From Pelobates cultripes (Eukaryota > Chordata > Amphibia > Anura > Pelobatidae), in contig OW240916.1 in NCBI GenBank assembly GCA_933207985.1, forward strand, positions 266,441,566 through 266,505,565: 64,000 nt of DNA. The letters run 5' to 3'. Of this stretch, positions 21,783 to 33,529 are shown piece after piece. The notes below the pieces were generated by a model. The model saw only the letters and a program-made list of their open reading frames with translations. It did not search any database and was not told the origin of the DNA. The translations under genes and the position numbers were made by a program. Each line of letters begins with the position of its first letter. Within the stretch, counting starts at the first letter, position 1.

Positions 21783-22116
21783 TTTTAGTGCCTAGTTAGA
21801 TTAGTGCCCCCACCCCCTTCATAAAGCAATTTACTTACCTTAACTCCTCCTCCCTGGCCGATCAGGAAGACAGCCACCACAGGCTGTATCCGGTAAACAC
21901 CAATACTTTACATTGCATGATTAAAACCAAAGAGTCACTGCACGCAAACCACTTAGTTGGGATGAACTTTACTGAAACACCCCACTAAAAATAAATAAAT
22001 AAATACAAATTGATATTGCTAATTTTACCTTTCGTCTAGTTTGTTTCTTTAGATCTACGTGCAGCAGGCACACTTTCTGTTAATTTAGACATTGATATAG
22101 TCTATGGCCTCCATTT

Positions 22117-22332
22117 AATAGTGTTGGATACGTTTTCCAAGTGGTTTAATATTTTTTGATAAACTTTTCAAACGACTTTCAACATATTAAAATATCAAAA
22201 GCTATATCATGTATACAGATAAATCAATATATTGATATATATTTTTTTTAAACAAAATACTTTTCATGATATTAAACCATTTAAAGTTTATCCAAAAATA
22301 TTAAAGCATTTGGAAAGCATATCCAATAATAT
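22117..22332. mobile_element. Palindromic AT-rich MITE
   Basis: Long imperfect inverse repeat: left TTGGATACGTTTTCCAAGTG, right reversed TTGGATATGCTTTCCAAATG, continuing through GGTTTAATATTTTTTGATAAAC. The centre is ATATTGATATAT. No coding. Confidence 0.75.
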
Positions 22333-23160
22333 GAATCTGATGCCTATATTCTGACAGCAGTAACGATTTTACCAGTGCTCTCTTATAATTCTGTGGTTTC
22401 TCTTTGTCTGTCCAAGTTCCCCCATCATCAGAAGTTTAATATTAATTTTATATTTTTTTTTCCATGTTCTTTGAAATGTTTTAGCTGTTACATCACCCAA
22501 AGTAATCCCACTATAGTTAACTCCATATAAGTTTGTGAACAGTACAGTATATATACACACAGTCACTCACCTAAAATAAAATTATCATACCAACAATTCA
22601 AAACGGTTTCCCTCTATTCATTTTAGAGCCCACCACACTTCCTCCAAATTCAACCAAATCATTTCCCCAAATCTTTTTTATTTTTCATTTATTTATTAGG
22701 AAGATACACAAATATGGGACAACATATATTTTGAGTATTATTACACATTTGGTGAGGATACAGTCAAGATATTGGTACTCTGGACTCTTAAAGAGTCATC
22801 CTTCAGCAAACCTCCTGTGGAGGAACCTTCTAGGGAACTATGGCTTAAAGGATTGCCTTTGCCTCTGGGCTTAAAGAGGTATATATAGAGAGTTTAATAG
22901 AAGCAGGGATGTATCTTTTAAAGAGCTATTTAAAATGATAGACAGATAGATACAGAGAGACTAAGGGGATATTTGTTAAAATGTGATTGGTAAATGTCAT
23001 AATTATTTTGATTAGTATTTATTCCATTTCCTAAGATCACCAAGTTTAGAGTGGTGGAAAATAGAAGTGAAATATAACACTTTTGTCTCAGACAAAGTGG
23101 CAGCAAAATTGACAAATCTGTTGCATTGCTGAAGAAAAGGCATGTGTTCGTCAATACCAC
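22333..23160. other. Unannotated
   Basis: AT-rich sequence. A T-rich stretch at 22673-22700 could be the poly(A) of a minus-strand retroposon, but no partner sequence was found. Confidence 0.4.
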
Positions 23161-23169
23161 AGGATTTGT

Positions 23170-24480
23170 TCCCATCCCTCTACCAAAGCTGGTAAATCAC
23201 TGGCAACAAAATTATTCACTTTAGGTGAACCCAGTGCCCCTCACCCAATGCATATGAATTGCACACAATGTAATTCAGAAATACATGCAACCCGATTCAT
23301 CAAGTTGTATAAAACAAAACTAAATGGCACAAAGTAATCAAGATTTTTTTAACCATGCACCATGGCCTTCAGATTGACTTAGGGTTTGTTCCTCTCCCCC
23401 TCCCAACACAGATAAATCACCCGCCCTTTAACTCAGAAAACCATGATACCCTAGAAAGCAGAAATCCCCATGAAAGGAGAATAAACAATGATTGGCTCAT
23501 TTAGGTAATCCCAATACCCCCCAACACAATGCAAATTATTTGCCACCCTGTAACTCAGGAAAAAAAAACATGTAATCCTATTAAACAGAAAGCTGTATAT
23601 AAAAAGACAAACTGGCATCAATGAATAACTTTTGAACAATGCACCAAGGAATTCAGAGTGTCTTAGGGTTTGTTCCCATTCCCCTCTCAACGCAGGTGAC
23701 TTACCCACCAATTAACCCAGCAAAAACTATGTAACCTCAATAAAAAAGCCAAATTAAAGGACTACCCCCACTGTAGGTGATCCCAATGCCCCCATCCCAA
23801 CACAGGTGATTAGCCTACTCTGTAAGTCAGGAAGAAAACCATGTCAACCCAATCAGCAGAAAGTTGTATTAAACAAACCCCAATAATTGGATAGTTCCAT
23901 CATATTATCAAATGAATAATGAACAACCTTAAGTGATCAACAACCTTAAGTGATCCCAATGCCCCTCCCAACACACCCCTTTCTGAACTTCCATTTTCAA
24001 GTATCATAAAGGCCCACCCTTTAATGCAGTCAGAAATTCATGTAACCCCATTCAACATAAATTTGTATAAAACGAACAAAACTAAAGCAATCAAACAATA
24101 TATTTTTTTTACAATTTGCTGAGGCTTTCCTGAGTATTTTTTCCCATCCCTCATGCAACACAGGTGAATCACTTACCCTTTAACTCAAACAGAAAAACAT
24201 TACATGTATGAAGTTGTTTGAAAAAAAATAAAATAACTTTTGACCATGCACCCAAGCCTGAAGGGTGTTTCCATCCCCTCCCAATGCAGGTGAATCACCC
24301 ACCCTTTAACTCAGGCAAAAATTAATGTAACCCCAATCAGTGTAAAGCCCCATTAAAGGATGTTGAACAATGACTAGACCCCCTTTAGGTTATCCCAGTG
24401 ACCCTCACCCAATGCAGATAAATCACCCACCCTGTAAAATAACTGTAACCCCATTCATCATAAAGCTATATAAAAAAAGA
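23170..24480. repeat. Degenerate tandem array, ~115-bp alternating units
   Basis: About ten units share a core: (C)CAATGCCCC-CCCAACACAGGTG, AATCACCCACCCTTTAACTCAG, a run of A, CATGTAACCC-ATTCA and AAAGTTGTAT. Two versions alternate: one starts GACCATGCACCA-G and has TTAGGGTTTGTTCCCATCCC; the other starts GAACAATGA-TGG and has TTTAGGTAATCCCAATGCCC. So the higher-order unit is about 230 bp. Heavily diverged. Open frames are incidental. Confidence 0.8.
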
Positions 24481-25750
24481 ACAACTGGTATAATCTTAAT
24501 AATTTATAATCTTATACGACATATGTCAACAAAAGAGATATAAGATTTATTATACACTGCACTGGCTTTAACCCTGTGTGTTGTCCCTTTTTTCTGTACC
24601 TTTTTCTGTCTGGATGAGGAATGCTCCATATTGGATCTGGTTCACTGGCCAATTTGGCTACGGTAGCCAAAAACTCATCTATTTGGCTATAGATCTGGAT
24701 TGTTTCAGTCCCAAGATTGCCATCGGACATGCCTGCATTTTTGCTGTGTCCCATAACAGGTAAAAGATGTACAAAGCTGTTGATTGATGACTTCAAAGAT
24801 AGAGCTCAACTCTCATGCATCCATGCTCAACTGCATGCAGGCCACATACCCCTTTATGATCCTCCATTTTCAAGATCAGATTTAGTTGTTCCATGCCCAA
24901 GTTGTCAGACACGTCTTATTCAAACATAAATCTCTATGCCATTGATATAGTAATAGAACAAAGGATAGATGAAGGCCTCTCCGAGTTTCAGATATATCTG
25001 GAAGGAAATAAAATGTTCAAGCAGTCATAGCACCATTTATATATATCACAGCATGACTTCACCTATTGAGGTGGAAGGGAGACTTTTATAAAATGGGAAT
25101 GTGATTAAATTGTAAAAGGAGTTTTCACAATCATATATTTTATGTTATTCTAAATATACCTCCATTGATTTCTAATATTCATCCCTTTAGAGATAAAATT
25201 TAGTAATATGTATACCTTTTTTTTTTTTAAAACAAAGTATTTTACTAATATTATGCCCTATATTTTACACAATGGTCAGCATAATCATAATATGGATAAA
25301 TAGGTAACCTGAGAGTCCGTCCTTTATTTTGTTCTTCTCTCGTCACTTAGACTCATTGATATGAGAAATTTGGGAGGAGTCCATAGCATAGAGAGCTAGG
25401 GGAAAATTAACATGGCAGAAACTTGGCATGTGAAAGTCAGCATAGTGAAAGCATAAACATAAAGTGAGAATTAAAACAATGCTTCTATTTATCTTAATTT
25501 TCAATATCTGCCCTTGCTTTGCCTTGTCTGAACTGGGTTATGATGTCACACTACAAAAAGGCTACTTGTTATAATACTCCAGATTTTTTTGACATTTTCT
25601 AAAAGGATCTCCTGGAGGACTTTATATGGCATTCTACTGTATGTTTAGCTTTGTGTGACTTTTTAAGGTCAGGGGTTAGATATTATGACACTATTGTATT
25701 CTTGAGGCTATCCTTTGTACAGCATTAACAAGTAACAGTATATGTCAACT
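24481..25750. other. Unannotated
   Basis: No gene found. Overlapping frames of 60-90 codons at 24512-24929 lie on both strands and show no domain. The rest is AT-rich. Confidence 0.45.
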
Positions 25751-25751
25751 T

Positions 25752-28310
25752 ATTTTCCAGGTGTCCATGTATGTGCCATATTTGTGAAGATAATAATGTA
25801 CCTCTTCCAGAAGGCGAATGGATTCAACCTTATGGATCCATTCTCTAATCGAGTGAGCCATTGGTGTTTTCCAGTTCACTGGAATGAGTAAATTGACTAA
25901 TGTAAGCAGGTGAGATATCAGTGAGTTATCATTTTAGTCTGGGGAGTGGGAAAGAGTAGTGGACAAGGAGTAGGACTGTGTTAAGCAGGACAATCTCAGT
26001 CACCAATTGTATCATTTTGACAATTCTGGACCAGTAATTGCTTATTATTGGGCAAAACCACCAAATGTGACCTGTTGTCCCTTTAGGGTGAAAACAACTC
26101 CACAAGCTTTTGATGCATTAGGGATAAAGTGGTGTAGTTTAGATGGGATATGATGCCACCTGGGGAGTCTTTTGTAATTTCCCTCTTCAGTATGGGTGCT
26201 GATGCAAGTTTTTATGATATTAATGAATATATGTTTCTAGTCCATTTGGGATAGTGTGAGATTGAGATCTGTTTCTGATGAACTGGTTACATTGGATTAA
26301 GAAGCTGAGCCTTCCCTTTGCATTATCTAATAAAAAAAAGGTGTTCTGCCTTGATTTTACAGAAAGTACAATGATTTTCAAATTCTGTGAGTGTTCTATT
26401 CCCTTTTAAAAGGTTAGGGATGGATGAAATAAAGTGAGTGAGTTGTGAATATCTATATTGTTGAATTGCTGTGTGTAATGTATCTACTATAAGAGTGCTG
26501 AGTGGCTTGATACTGGAGACGTCGAGTAGTGAACTCAACGAGAGATATAGATAATTGGTGAATACTACAAACAGGGTGGAAGTTAGGCTGGCCGGGAAAA
26601 GTGAGTTATATGTGAGTGGATATGAGGGAGAAAGGTGAGGGAAGATGCTTGGTAGTTCCCTGAGTTGTGTCCACAATTTGAGGGTAGGTATAATGGTGGG
26701 GTGTGAGGCATGGGGTGTTAGTAGGGATGCTCTACCTTTTTTGTTGCCATGGAATGGTGAGGAGCGAGGATTTGAAATGCTGCTTTTTCCAAAAGAGCCC
26801 TATGTTTATAATTGTGTGGTTGCATCCATTCATAGGTTCTAGTTAACATAATTATTTTATAGTACAATTCTATATCAGAAAGACCTGGGCCACCATGATG
26901 TTTATGACATGTTAAGGTTTTAAGTGATAGTTTAGGTTGATTATGCGACCAGAGAAAGTGCGTAAATGATTCCTTCAGTTCTGAGAAGAACAATTTGGGT
27001 ATGGCAACTGGAAGGGTTTGTAGTAGATAGAGAATTTTTAGGAGTACACCTATTTTTATTAGGGAAATTCTTCATAGCCTGCTAAAATGTGTTTTGTGCC
27101 ATTTGACCTGATCTCGAGAGATGGCTTGCAGGAGAGGTAGGAAGTTCAGGTCATAGAGTTTGGATAGGTAAGTAGGTAAGTGGACCCCTAGTTATTTAAC
27201 AGCTGTGTTTGACCATAGGAAGGGTAATTAATCCGGTAGGGACGTTTTGGTTTGGTCATCAAAAACTAATGGGAGACTTTCACTTTTAGAGAAGTTAACT
27301 TTACAGTTAGACATATGGTGGTAAAGGCAGATTTTATCCTGGAGATGTGGCATAGATGTTAGTGGTTGTGTAATTGTGAATAGGAGGTCATCAGCAAAGG
27401 ATGGTACTTTGTATTCATTATCTTGTATCGTGATGCTTTGGATGTCGGGGTTGTCCCCAATACCTTGGAGGAATTGTTCCCTGATTGAAATAAATAGTAG
27501 TGATGACAAGGGGCAACCCTGTCTTGTGCCATTCATAATAAAGACTGAATCGAACAACTGCCCATTAATTCGGATTCATGTTTGTGGCGAGGTATAAATA
27601 GATTTCATCCTGTGTATCCAATTTGGGCTAAAGCCCATCATCTGAAAGGTCATGAGCAGCATGAAGCAGTCCACCCTGTCAAATGTATTTTCTGCGTCTA
27701 TTGATAGTAAAAGGCTTTGGGTGTTGTTTATTTTAACTAGATGCATCATGTTTAGTAGTTTGGTGATATTATTTTTGGTCTCTCGCTCGGGCACAAAGCC
27801 TGCCTGGTCAGGGTGAACTAGTCCCTGTAGAAGAAGGCATAGGTGGTTGACCAGAATTTTTGTAAAGATTTTGAGGTCTGTGTTAATGAGTGAAACGGGA
27901 TGGTAGCCCCTACAGTGTGTCTGGTTTGGGGATGAGCGTGATATGTGCTTCTAGAGCTGAGTCTGGTAAGGACCGTGAAGTAATGAGTGAGTTAAACGCC
28001 ACAATAAAGGGCTATCAGTTTCGAAAATGTTTTAAAATATTTGTCAGTAAAGCTATCAGAGCATGGGCTTTTGCCAAGTGGTATGGTTTTTACTGCCAGT
28101 AAACATTTATCTAATAGTAATGGGGCATCAAAGGTTTGTAGAACATTCCTGGGGATTGTTTGTTGGATTCTGCATGTTAGAAAATGTTCCATTTTGGATG
28201 GGCTGGGTGGAATTTTGCATATGTTGTATAGGTCTGTGCAGAACTCATGGAAAGTATTAAGTATGTCTGTGAGCTTACGGGAGATTTCCCCTGTTTGTGT
28301 TTAGATTTTA
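25752..28310 (-). pseudogene. L1/Tx1-like LINE ORF2, 5'-truncated
   Basis: Minus-strand reading in order: a KTIPLGKSPCSDSFTDK block (28100-28050, family GKSPGPDG), SIDAENTFDRV (27700-27660, family D-A-E-K-A-F-D-R-V), NGTRQGCPLS (27530), FADDLL (27390, the catalytic box intact in letters), LWSHNQPKLSLKTL (26950), W-x-P at 26820, and a C-terminal end around 25752-25860 with SIRLLEEVHYYLHKYGT. These are the RT blocks and tail of L1/Tx1 non-LTR elements. The endonuclease domain and ORF1 are absent, as expected for 5' truncation. At least five frame breaks make it inactive. Confidence 0.9.
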
Positions 28311-28334
28311 GAAATAAATGTGGATTGTCTCACG

Positions 28335-28425
28335 TCCTGGAGTGATTTGGCTACGTTGTATGTTGTACAACGCTGCAAAATATGTTGGCGCTTTATAATA
28401 AATAAATAAATAATAAATGTAATAT
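28335..28425. repeat. Short repeat end with AATA tail
   Basis: GTACAACGCTGCAAAATATG-TTGGCGCTTTATAATAAATAAATA, a LINE/SINE 3' end of a type common in frogs, with an (AATA)n tail. Only about 90 bp are present. Confidence 0.6.
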
Positions 28426-28614
28426 TAATAACAATTTACATAAAGTACAAGTGCTTCATGATAATTTTAAATGTATGCTTACTAATGCAAGGAGCCTAAA
28501 TAACAAAATAGGGGAACTAGAGGCAATAGCATACACTAATCAATATGACATAATATGCATGATGGAAATATGGTGGGATGAGATACATGACTGGGCAGCT
28601 AACTTAAATGGTTA

Positions 28615-29159
28615 AAAAAATCTGGATAAAGTGTAAATGTGCAACCGAAAAGACAGAACCACCTCCAATAGTTAAAAAAAAAAGTGAAATCAACCAAAAT
28701 AATAGTCTTTGGCAAAAAAAGTGCACTGTGCAATTTCACTGTTATGTGCAATACACCATGTAAAATATTAGTGTTACCTTAAAAGGTCTTAAAAAACTGG
28801 TAAGGATACTTTCAGGATTAGCGTATAAATACATTGAATCATAAAACAAAAAATAAAGAAATATCATAGCGCATTGCCCACCAGGGGGGCACTTCTCCAG
28901 CACACAAATACTGTCCTGAGGATCTATGCAGTAGTAAAAATCGGCTGGAAGTTTGTACAGTGTATTTCATTCACCTGAATGTCAGTTCACCAGAATCATT
29001 GCAGCGCATTAGTCTGTTTTAGTTTGTTTGACGCGTTTTGTCCTGGTTCGGGACTTTTTCCAAGAGCTGTGATTCCTTTATTAGGCTTCATCTTTTTATA
29101 CCCAAAGAAATTGTTTTCTCTGCCTTCTAATTGAACACTTCCGCATTTGCAGCTTTCGC
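28615..29159 (-). mobile_element. PLE-type insertion with 16-17 bp target duplication
   Basis: GCTAACTTAAATGGTTA is duplicated at 28598-28614 and 29160-29176. The insertion of about 545 bp is non-coding. Near its right end it has a hammerhead-like motif on the minus strand (29064-29030). Assignment to PLEs rests on this motif and on the similar GACGCGTTTTGTC / GGTTCGGGACTTT wording of frog PLE ends. Confidence 0.6.
29030..29064 (-). ncRNA. Degenerate hammerhead-like motif
   Basis: Minus strand: TTGGAAA, perfect stem GTCC / GGAC with a CGAACCA loop, then AAAACGCGTC where GAAACGCGTC is expected. Both core blocks are changed, so it should be inactive. Confidence 0.4.
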
Positions 29160-30339
29160 GCTAACTTAAATGGTTACATATTATTTAGGAAAGATAGAAA
29201 AAGCAGGAAGGGTGGTGTATATGTGTCAAACATGAGTTAAAGCCAAATCTTAAGTAAGTGGAATGTGATGAGGAAAATGTAAAAGCTTTATGGGTAGATA
29301 TATGCTTGGTGCAAAAGAAGGGACATAAATTATTGGTTTGGATATGTTATAAACCACCTAATGGTAATATTGATGAGGAACAACTGCTGTTAGAACAAAT
29401 TGGGAAAGCTGCACATCTGGGTAACACATTAATTATTGGATATTTTAATTACCGGACATAAATTGTAATAGAAGGACTAGTAATTTACAAAGGGGAATCA
29501 GGTTTTTTAAATGACACCTTCATCTCACAACTTGCACAAGCACGAACTAGAAAGGATGCTTGTCTGGATATAGTGATAACAATGTTGATCTTAGGAAATA
29601 GTGATCACAATACAGTGACCTTTGAAATAAACAAAAAAAATGCATATGGGGTGTACTAACACAAAATATTAAAAATACTAATTTAAATAAGATAAGATAA
29701 GCTTTACAATATATTGAGTGGAATAAACCATTTAGTGAAAAAAAACACAGGATAAATTGAATATCTTCAAACAAATTCTAGAAAGGAACATTTCTCAGTA
29801 TTCACCAAAGGGGAAATACATAAAAAGAAAAATTTGACACCTATGTGGCTTAGTGGGAAAGTAAATCAGGATATTAAAAATAAGAAAATGGCATTTAAAG
29901 CATTTAAATCGGACAAATCAGAGGCATCATATAAAAGATATAAAGAAGCTAATAATGCATGCAAAAAGTATTAGAATTAGATTCACTAAACTACAAAATG
30001 AGGAAGTGATAGCCATAGACAGCAAAACAAACCCCAAAATGTTTTACGTACATAAATTCTAAAAAGAAAACATATAATGAAAGTGTAGATACACTGAAAA
30101 CAGGATGGGGGTGTTAGTTAGTGTAGACCAATAAAAGCCAGAAATGTTAAATAACTTTTTCTCCTCAGTATATATTAAGGAATAACCTATGGCTAAAGAT
30201 ATGCAAATGATTGCTTCAAAAAACTTGCAGAAAAATTGTGATAGGATGAAGATAAGGTTCTGCCGCAATTAAAGAAAGTTAATTTTAAAATAAGCCCCAG
30301 GGCCTGATGGTATTCACCCACCAGTACTAAAGTGTGGAA

Positions 30340-31115
30340 ATAGTTGAACCTCCGTGTTGTTAACACAGTTTAGTGGACAGAGCCCAATATGCAGATAGGT
30401 GATGAAGGCAAAGAACCAAGTTCGCAGTACCAAAGGATTAGACAAAGAGAATAGTTGGGGAAGCCAAAGGTCAGGGCAGGCAGCACAGGTTCAGAAGCAA
30501 TGATACAGGCAAGGGTCAAAATCAGGAACAGGATCAGGATCAGGAGAGTCTCTGAAAGTCTTTACACAATCAGGAGCACAGTAAAACTGAGCGAAGAGTG
30601 AAGGGTGTGTGTGACTTAAATAGGGAAAGTGGGTGGTCTTGTTAATTGAGGTTTCACCCTGGTCTCCACCTCCTGTACCTTTAAAAGGCTCTGTGTTGGC
30701 GCGCGCCCTTTGATTCTCCTGAAGTTCTTCCTTCTGTGTGGTTCACATGGAAGCAGCAGCGTTCTCAAGAACAGACTTCTGGTCTTGCTGTGTTCAGGAG
30801 CTGCCGTCCATATGAACGGAATTCTGTCTGCTGTAAAGGTGAGTAGTGTTCGCATGAACAGAGGTGCGTTCATACGCATGGAGTTCTCCCTTCTGTATCT
30901 AGTAAGTAGTGTTCGTGCAAACAGAGGTGGTGTTCGCATGAACGTGAGGGGTCGGCATAGGTGATTGAACCGACTGTGCTGCCTGCAGGGTCTCGCTCCG
31001 ACACGGCATCCTCGTGGAGTGAGTGAGAGACACGACATGGGATGGTGAGGTAGGAGAGTAAGGGGACAAGGACCAGATACTTTGTTTTTAATCTTTCAAG
31101 GTTCTTTTCTTTCAG
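30340..31115. mobile_element. Unidentified 0.78-kb insertion in CR1
   Basis: It interrupts the CR1 RT region, between VLKC (30330) and the KLTGRLEKTDVVPIF segment (31118). GGAAAT occurs on both sides (30338 region and 31118 region), a possible short duplication. The interior has many CAGGATCAGGA and CAGGGTCAA-like words and a mutual repeat of GTTCGCATGAACAGAGGTG type (30848-30945). No coding motif. LTR or other origin unknown. Confidence 0.55.
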
Positions 31116-31518
31116 GAAATTAACTGGAAGACTGGAGAAGACAGATGTGGTTCCTATATTCAAAAGAGGTTAAAAAATCTTGCATGGAAATTATAAACCT
31201 GTGAGCTTAACTTCTGTGGCTGGGAAAGTATTTGAAAGGTTAAGGGATAATATTTAGGAATTCATGGAGGAGAACATTATCTGCCAAAATCAGCATTGTT
31301 TTAGGAAAGATAGGTCATATCAAAGTAACTTATTTGCATTCTACCAAGAAGTAAGTAGAAGTATAGATCATGATGTTGCAGTGTATGTGATATTCTTGGA
31401 TTTTGCCAAGGCATTTGATACAGTTCCACATAAAAAGTTCTTTTTTAAACTCAAAGAAATTGTTCTAGATGAAGATTCTTGTCCTGTAAAACATTGGCTT
31501 AAAAATAGAGTACAGAGA
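31116..31518 (+). pseudogene. CR1-like LINE ORF2, RT segment 2
   Basis: Reads KTDVVPIFKRG, then PVSLTSVAGKVFERL, then NQHCFRKDRSYQSNL and IFLDFAKAFDTVPHKK, the first RT blocks including the catalytic F-D-x-V/D box (here DFAKAFD). It ends in NRVQRR, the point where the L1 inserted. One stop near 31160 and others. Confidence 0.9.
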
Positions 31519-32399
31519 AGACTGAGGGTGTAGAGATTACGTATTGTGGAACACTGAGGTGATCGAGAAAGCCGACCAAGAGCGGAGGGGACGGCTTGAT
31601 CTACCTAGTATGCCACCTGGGGTGCTTCACAGAGCCCCATATAACAGTCAAATAGGACCTGATGCCAGGTTGAGAAGTAGGGAGTTACTCACCTTCTTGC
31701 CAGACAGAGCTATGCACTAAAACCAGCTCCTCCACGGATAAAGTTACCAAGGGAGTACAATCAACGAGAACCTAACATACTGACAGCAAGAGGAAACAGC
31801 AAGCTGCAACAAAGCAGATCCGGAGTACATCTCCATAAGCTAAGTGCCCAATGATACTAAAATGCCTGTGCATAGTCTGTAGGGGATTGTAATATTATTG
31901 TATAAATACTTGGTCATTTGAATACTAAAGGACTCTTGAGAAAGAGGGGAAATATAGGACAATATAAAGAGAGCAATAGTTCAATTAATTTTGCTCACAG
32001 TGCTGAGCTGATTGCCTGACAGTCTTAAGTGTGTCGGGTTAATACTCCCTGTTGTGTTTTTTGTTTGTTTTATTTCTTATTTATTTCTTTTTTTTTTTTT
32101 TTGGCTTGTTTAATTTTTCTCTCTTGCTGTTCCTTTCAGCCCCCTCGTACTCCATCCCTATTCTTTCTATTTTTTGTACTAAACTCACTACTCCATTAAA
32201 GCAGGAATAAGTGAACGCAAAATAGAATAAGAAAGATAAAATATAACTGGATATAAAAATGGAGAGGCGAAGACAGGGGGAAGGTGAGTAGGAGAGGGGT
32301 CCAGGAGGAAACGTAAAATACAAAGAGAATATCATACCAAAATCAAAGATATCACTATTCCAAAGAGTTTATAATCTCTAGAGAGAGATTAAATAACCC

Positions 32400-33070
32400 A
32401 AGAAACAAAATGGCTACTAAAAAAAACCACAAAATGGCAAGCATTTGAAAAAAGAAAAGAAACCCTCTCCTCTCAAATATCCCAATAGAGGGAGTTATTA
32501 ATAAAGGACAAATGGAGGAAAATCAAGAGTCAAGAGAAGGAAGAAATTAATATGACCACCTACTCAGACATCTAAATACACAATTTGGAAATTGCGAGAA
32601 GAAATCCAAGTTAATACCCTGGACATTAAGAAAGAACTGCTGACTCTTAACCTTTGAATACAAGGGACAGAAGAGAAACTAAATGGGATAGAATAAAAGG
32701 AAAAAGTCCACAAAGAAGAACACCTGGTACTGAAAAAAGAAAATGGCTGACATGGAGAACAAATTGATAGACCTGGAGGACCGGTTGAGATGAAATAACT
32801 TAAGAATCTGAGGAGTATCAGAACATATAATTGCAAAAAATCTGGAGCCATATATAGAAGATTTTATCAAACACCTGGATGTGGAATGGGATGCCAGAAT
32901 CCCTATGATGGAGAGATGCCATATGATGGAGAGATGCCATAGAGTGAATAAACCTAAAGGTGTCCCAGGTCACCTTCCAAGAGATGTACTGATATGCTGT
33001 GCCTCTTCAAAACTTAAAACGCAAATACTGAAAGCCACAAGAACTGCAAACAAAATTGGAAGTAGCTCCA
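32400..33070 (+). pseudogene. L1-like ORF1 (RNA-binding protein)
   Basis: The plus strand reads MATKKNHKMASI near 32410, then a MADMENKLIDLEDRLR block (32745-32790; family coiled coil ending LEDRSRRNN), then LRI-GVSEHI (32803), and an RRM-like stretch with YIEDFIKHLDVEWD (32852-32890), RCHRVNKP (32930) and RDVLICCASSKLKTQIL (32985-33030). This matches L1 ORF1 (coiled coil and RRM), which packages the LINE RNA. In-frame stops in the coiled coil and a 15-bp duplication (GATGGAGAGATGCCATA at 32908-32942) make it non-functional. Confidence 0.8.
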
Positions 33071-33074
33071 ATCA

Positions 33075-33525
33075 CCAGTTCGGGACCGTTTCTTTTTATC
33101 CTTACGTTCATTTTAACGTTTATGGTGACTGGTTCACCTTTAACAAATAAACAACCCTTTTTATACCTTCACCTTCCTGGAGTCCTGTTTTACCAACCGG
33201 TGACTGTGGAGAGTGGGATAACTAGCCCCCCAGCTACTTCGGGGGAGGCACCTTATGAGCGCTGTGTTTGCCAACATCCTGTGAGTGGATTTCATGTGGC
33301 ACATGATATACCAAGTGTTTACTGTATTGCACTATTTTTTGTTTATTTCCTTTTGTTTTAGATTAACTCAGCCGTATCCCCAAATCTGCTGTTGGTTCTA
33401 TATATTCTATGTAAAGGTTGGTTTTTGGTAACGACCTGGGGAGGCTGCTTTGCATCTTTTGAAGCTAAGTATTGTACACTATTCACTAATATTCACAGTG
33501 GTGATATTTTGGTTTTGTATTAAAG
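33075..33525 (+). mobile_element. Non-LINE patch, possibly a PLE end
   Basis: It starts CCAGTTCGGGACCGTTTC-TTTTTATCC, wording similar to frog PLE ends with a hammerhead stem, and has a terminal AATAAAGACTG at about 33530. It stands where the L1 endonuclease domain should be. No target duplication was found. Confidence 0.35.
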
Positions 33526-33529
33526 CTTA

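Larger units (their letters stand above)
28440..30339 (+). pseudogene. CR1-like LINE ORF2, endonuclease part (segment 1)
   Basis: Plus-strand reading begins LTNARSLNNKIGEL (about 28475-28515) and then a IICMMEIWW box. After the PLE insertion (28615-29159) it resumes FRKDRKSRKGGVYV, WICYKPPN and IIGYFNYR (29339-29455), the later endonuclease blocks (family D-F-N replaced here by Y-F-N). It ends QGPDGIHPPVLK (30300-30335), the start of the reverse transcriptase. Stops and frame changes are frequent. The same LINE continues at 31116, 37967 and 39074; it is the outer element of a nest of about 11 kb. Confidence 0.85.

Noticed and set aside
24512..24929. Several short frames on both strands
   Set aside because: No motif, no codon pattern, and they overlap each other; most likely random.
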